Shown piece after piece: positions 15,392 to 18,071 of a stretch of DNA of 18,071 nucleotides. Under the pieces are notes generated by a model. The model saw only the letters and a program-made list of their open reading frames with translations, was not told where the DNA came from and ran no database searches. Source of the stretch: Methylobacteriaceae bacterium. GTDB lineage: Bacteria > Pseudomonadota > Alphaproteobacteria > Rhizobiales > Beijerinckiaceae. Positions within the stretch are counted from its first letter, which is position 1, and every line of letters begins with the position of its first letter. The translations under genes were made by a program, and so were the position numbers. The stretch is taken from positions 1 to 18,071 of the forward strand of contig JAISTL010000057.1 in assembly GCA_031272615.1 (NCBI GenBank). The letters are read 5' to 3'.

Positions 15392-16246
15392 CTACACGCC
15401 GGAATAGGCCGCGAAGCCGCCGTCCACCGGCAGCACGATGCCGTTGACGAACCCCGAAGCCTCTTTGGAGGCGAGAAACAGCAACGCTCCCACCAGTTCC
15501 TCCGCTTCGCCGAACCGGCCCATCGGCGTATGTTCGACAATCTTGCGCGCCCGCGGGGTGTATTCTCCGGTGGTTTCGTCCAGCAGCAGCGCCCGGTTTT
15601 GCTGGGTGACGAAAAACCCGGGCGCCAGGGCGTTGACGCGGATGCCGACCTTGGCGAAGTGCACCGCCAGCCACTGGGTGAAATTGCTCACCGCCGCCTT
15701 GGCGCCGGAATAGGCGGGAATCTTGGTCAGCGGCCGGAAGGCGTTCATTGAGGAGATGTTGATGACGGCGCAGCCCTCGCGGCCGATCATCTGCCGGGCG
15801 AACACCTGGGTGGGCAACAGCGTACCGAGAAAGTTGAGATTGAACACGAAACCGATGCTGTCCGGGTCCAGATCGAAGAAAGTGGTCAGTCCGCTTGTCT
15901 CCATGTCGGCGACGGTGAGGAATTCGTCGTCGGTGGTTCCCTTCGGATGATTGCCGCCGGCGCCGTTGATCAGCAGGTCGCACGGCCCGAAGATTTCCAG
16001 GGTTTTGTCCGCGGCGGCCTGCAGCGACGCCCGGTCGAGAACGTTGGCGGCGAGACCGGTGGCCTTGCCGCCATTGTCGCGGATGGTCTGCGCCGTGCGC
16101 TCCGCCGCCTCGAGCCTGAGGTCGAGAACCGCGATGTTTGCGCCGCATTCGGCGAGCGCCCGGGCGAAACCGGCGCACAGCACCCCGCCGCCGCCGGTGA
16201 CCACAACCGTCTTGCCTGTCATATCGATGCGAAAAGGTAGAACCAT
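15392..16246 (-). CDS. SDR-family D-mannonate oxidoreductase (fructuronate reductase), UxuB/YjmF type
   Basis: This 284-residue short-chain dehydrogenase should interconvert D-fructuronate and D-mannonate with NAD(H). The cofactor loop is TGGGGVLCAG (residues 17-26). Asp42 after the second strand favours NAD over NADP. INGAGGNHPKGTT (93-105) is typical of this SDR subgroup, and Ser165, Tyr179 and Lys183 (YSGAK) form the catalytic set. It is unrelated in fold to the larger E. coli UxuB and resembles the Bacillus type. Adjacency to uxuA supports the assignment. GGAG lies about 11 bases before the ATG. It is second in the operon, 88 bases after uxuA. Confidence 0.88.
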   Translation of the reverse strand: MVLPFRIDMTGKTVVVTGGGGVLCAGFARALAECGANIAVLDLRLEAAERTAQTIRDNGGKATGLAANVLDRASLQAAADKTLEIFGPCDLLINGAGGNHPKGTTDDEFLTVADMETSGLTTFFDLDPDSIGFVFNLNFLGTLLPTQVFARQMIGREGCAVINISSMNAFRPLTKIPAYSGAKAAVSNFTQWLAVHFAKVGIRVNALAPGFFVTQQNRALLLDETTGEYTPRARKIVEHTPMGRFGEAEELVGALLFLASKEASGFVNGIVLPVDGGFAAYSGV

Positions 16247-16277
16247 TTTTCATTTCTCCGGTGAAACAACTGCAGCC

Positions 16278-16309
16278 CCGCGTCTCACGCGGTCATGCGA
16301 AAGACGCGG
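16278..16309 (-). other. Mutually exclusive hairpins between uxuA and the SDR gene
   Basis: In the mRNA (minus strand) three arms occur in order: CCGCGTC (16309-16303), CCGCGT (16292-16287) and ACGCGG (16283-16278, extended to GACGCGG by 16284). The third arm can pair with either the first (7 bases) or the second (6 bases, 3-base loop). The layout allows alternative folds just upstream of the SDR ribosome binding site. It could tune expression of the second gene or be a processing site. Confidence 0.35.
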
Positions 16310-16334
16310 ATGATTCGGTGTCAAGTCCTGTGGG

Positions 16335-17393
16335 TTACGCCTTGCCGGCGGCGCGGTAGGCCTTGGCGGTTCCTTCCCACAAACCGTTGAGATAGGTGGC
16401 GCCCAGGGCCCGGTCATAGAGGCCGTAGCCGGGTTTGCCGGTCTCGCCCCAGATCATGCGGCCGTGGTCCGGCCGGGCATAGCCGTCGAATCCGGCGTCG
16501 TACAGCGCCCGCACCACTTCGCCCAGGTCCACCGAACCCTCGGAGGAAAGATGGGCGCTCTCGTAAAAGTCCCCGGCGGCGTTGACCTTGACGTTGCGCA
16601 GATGCACGAAGGGCACGCGGCCGGTGGGCGCGAACTCCCGGGTGAGGGCGACCACATCGTTCTTCAAATCCGAACCCAGCGAGCCGGTGCACAGCGTCAG
16701 GCCGTTGGCCGGGCTGTCCACCGCCGCGAAGATACGCCGGATGTCGGCGCTGTTCTTGACAATGCGCGGCAGGCCGAAAATCGGCCGCGGCGGGTCATCG
16801 GGGTGGATGCCGAGTTTGATGCCGGCCTCTTCGGCCGCCGGAACCACACGCTGCAGGAAGTATTCGAGATTGGCCCACAACTCCGCTTCGCCGACGGTGG
16901 AATACTCCGCCAGCAGCGCCTTCAGTTCGGCGGGTTTGTAACTGGCGTCCCAGCCGGGCAGGTCGATGCCCTTGGAGACGTCGATCTCTTCCACGGTTTT
17001 GGTGCTGAACGCCAGGGAATTGGAACCGTCGGCCATGGGCCGGGCGAGGTCCGTGCGCGTCCAGTCGAACACCGGCATGAAATTGTAGCAGACGGTGGAA
17101 ACGCCGCAGCGGCCGAGATTGTGTAGGGTCCGGCTGAAATTGGCGATGAGCCGGTCACGCGACGGTTTGCCGAGCTTGATATCCTCGTGAACGGGAACGC
17201 TCTCGATGACGTCCAGCGTCAGCCCGCTCGCTTCGATTTCCCATTTCAACGCCAGAATCTTCTCCTCGGGCCAGACTTCACCCACCGGCACGTCGTAAAC
17301 GGCCGAAACGATGCCGTGCATACCCGGAATCTGCCGTATTGCGGCCAATGTCACCGGATCAGATGATCCGTACCACCGGAACGTCATTTTCAT
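16335..17393 (-). CDS. uxuA: Mannonate dehydratase
   Basis: UxuA dehydrates D-mannonate to 2-keto-3-deoxy-D-gluconate in hexuronate breakdown. The 352-residue protein begins [20 protein letters not shown], the family N-terminus. It keeps the metal ligands expected from the ManD structure: His197 (GIHPDDPP), Cys235 (LCTGSLGS), His264 (VHLRNV) and Asp309 ([11 protein letters not shown]). These positions nearly equal those of the Streptococcus suis enzyme. GAGAGAGG lies about 9 bases upstream of the ATG. It heads the uxuA-SDR operon and has a predicted promoter and operator in the region before it. Confidence 0.97.
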   Translation of the reverse strand: MKMTFRWYGSSDPVTLAAIRQIPGMHGIVSAVYDVPVGEVWPEEKILALKWEIEASGLTLDVIESVPVHEDIKLGKPSRDRLIANFSRTLHNLGRCGVSTVCYNFMPVFDWTRTDLARPMADGSNSLAFSTKTVEEIDVSKGIDLPGWDASYKPAELKALLAEYSTVGEAELWANLEYFLQRVVPAAEEAGIKLGIHPDDPPRPIFGLPRIVKNSADIRRIFAAVDSPANGLTLCTGSLGSDLKNDVVALTREFAPTGRVPFVHLRNVKVNAAGDFYESAHLSSEGSVDLGEVVRALYDAGFDGYARPDHGRMIWGETGKPGYGLYDRALGATYLNGLWEGTAKAYRAAGKA

Positions 17394-17438
17394 AGCGTTG
17401 GTCCTCTCTCTTTTTTTCAGGTCCCGGCCGATATGCTG

Positions 17439-17457
17439 ATATTGGCCAGACCAATAT
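17439..17457. promoter_or_regulatory. GntR/UxuR-type operator upstream of uxuA
   Basis: ATATTGG (17439-17445) and CCAATAT (17451-17457) are perfect 7-base inverted arms around CCAGA. The core TTGG-N5-CCAA, with GA before CCAA, matches the dctP/dctQ site. It lies just downstream of the predicted uxuA transcription start, a typical repressor position. Confidence 0.75.
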
Positions 17458-17462
17458 GATGA

Positions 17463-17475
17463 CTTATCATACCAA
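17463..17475. promoter_or_regulatory. Degenerate second operator near the uxuA start of transcription
   Basis: On the minus strand this reads TTGGTATGATAAG, one good TTGGTATGA half-site and one decayed half. It is centred 21 bases from the main operator (two helical turns), so cooperative binding is possible. Confidence 0.4.
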
Positions 17476-17479
17476 AATC

Positions 17480-17507
17480 GTTATACACAAAACCATCCGC
17501 TTTGCAA
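17480..17507 (-). promoter_or_regulatory. uxuA-SDR promoter
   Basis: On the minus strand, TTGCAA (17502-17507) and TATAAC (17480-17485) are spaced by 16 bases. The -10 matches consensus at five of six positions. Transcription would start near 17473, leaving a leader of about 80 bases that contains the operator. Confidence 0.55.
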
Positions 17508-17534
17508 CGTCTTTTCGCCTCGCGCCGCAACAAA

Positions 17535-17550
17535 TTTTAATTAATTAAAA
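17535..17550. repeat. 16-base perfect AT palindrome
   Basis: TTTTAATTAATTAAAA is a perfect palindrome in a GC-rich genome, lying about 28 bases upstream of the uxuA -35 box. It could be an AT-rich upstream element or a binding site; nothing else identifies it. Confidence 0.5.
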
Positions 17551-17718
17551 CCAATGTATTAGGCGGTTTCTGCATTGTCGCCCACTGGTGAAATTGGTCA
17601 ACCCTCAACAGGGCCGGTTCTATCCGCGCCGGTTTGCCGGATGGACCCGCCGGGACTCGCGTGAAACCCGTGCCGCCTGTGCGCTTCATAATGTCGCGGA
17701 GGGGAGGGCTGTGGTGGA

Positions 17719-17737
17719 ACTCCGGAGCCGCCGGAGT
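17719..17737. repeat. GC hairpin in the gene-free region
   Basis: ACTCCGG (17719-17725) and CCGGAGT (17731-17737) pair perfectly around AGCCG. A further copy of CACTCCGG follows at 17747-17754. No T run follows, and there is no gene beside it. Confidence 0.35.
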
Positions 17738-18071
17738 GCCCGCGCACACTCCGGCGCGGATAAAGTTCTGATGATGACAACGTCGTTGGACGATTGAAAC
17801 ATGCGTGTCTTCGAGCCGCGCCGGATTTGTCCGCTGGAACCGTTCCCGCGCGAATTTCCGCCAGTGTTTGTCCACGGACGCCGATTGTTTTTCCACATGA
17901 AAGTGTGCGCATGTTATCACCACGCCGCCCCGCCGTGATATTTCCCGAACGTCGGTTCCGGGTGGTCAACGCGGATTCAACCGCCGGACGCCGCCGCGCG
18001 CTGCGGAAAGCCGGACATTGGTGATGGTATTTTCTGTGCAGTTCCCTTATAATGCGGGTGGAACCGGTGTA

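Larger units (their letters stand above)
17394..18071. other. Gene-free region upstream of uxuA
   Basis: These 678 bases hold no coding region that I can support on either strand: the possible reading frames have no recognisable family, no good ribosome binding site and arginine/proline-rich shadow composition. The uxuA promoter and operators occupy 17439-17507. Beyond them are an AT-rich palindrome (17535-17550) and a GC hairpin (17719-17737). An ATG at 18024 opens a frame running off the window edge, but it is too short to judge. Confidence 0.6.

Noticed and set aside
17565..17650. Possible tRNA-like stretch (GGTGAAATTGGTCAA followed by a GGTTC-like segment)
   Set aside because: The D-arm resemblance to tRNA-Leu is superficial: no acceptor stem closes, the T-loop lacks the required purine, and no anticodon arm can be drawn.
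17537..17923. A 128-codon minus-strand frame and smaller frames on both strands upstream of uxuA
   Set aside because: No recognisable motif, no convincing ribosome binding site, and mutually overlapping frames of similar arbitrary composition.
18024..18071. ATG-initiated frame running off the right edge, and a TATAAT at 18048-18053
   Set aside because: Only 16 codons are visible with a poorly placed purine run, and the TATAAT has no -35 partner at normal spacing.

Overview
The window is GC-rich, gene-dense bacterial chromosome, most likely from an alphaproteobacterium. This rests on the SecA tail with its zinc-binding SEC-C end, an NDUFAF5/BioC-like methyltransferase beside comF and grxC, and a TRAP transporter paired with a Bacillus/rhizobial-type SDR mannonate oxidoreductase. 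No rRNA, insertion sequence, phage gene or CRISPR array was seen, and the genus cannot be named from sequence alone.

Positions 1-9000 are mostly housekeeping. They hold the 3' end of secA, then leuB (minus), anmK (plus), a 517-residue protein of the argininosuccinate-lyase fold whose catalytic motifs have been replaced (plus), an NDUFAF5-like methyltransferase (minus), a LarA/DUF2088 nickel racemase-like gene (plus), comF (plus) and grxC (plus).

Positions 9013-17460 form a catabolic island for a hexuronate or a related acidic sugar. A minus-strand operon dctQ-dctM-GH31 encodes the two membrane subunits of a TRAP importer and a cytoplasmic family-31 alpha-glycosidase. Divergent from it are dctP (the periplasmic binding protein) and a GntR/FadR-type regulator resembling UxuR/ExuR. 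Facing these is a minus-strand pair, uxuA (mannonate dehydratase) followed by an SDR that resembles Bacillus-type mannonate oxidoreductase (UxuB/YjmF). The inferred flow is: DctPQM imports an acidic sugar, GH31 may release its uronic acid, the SDR reduces fructuronate to mannonate, and UxuA dehydrates mannonate to 2-keto-3-deoxygluconate. Uronate isomerase, KDG kinase and KDPG aldolase are not in the window.

Two matching palindromes of the form TTGG-N5-CCAA lie at 13387-13399 (between dctP and dctQ) and 17439-17457 (upstream of uxuA). Both are placed on predicted promoters, which makes them strong candidates for operators of the local GntR regulator. The last 680 bases hold no gene that I can support.
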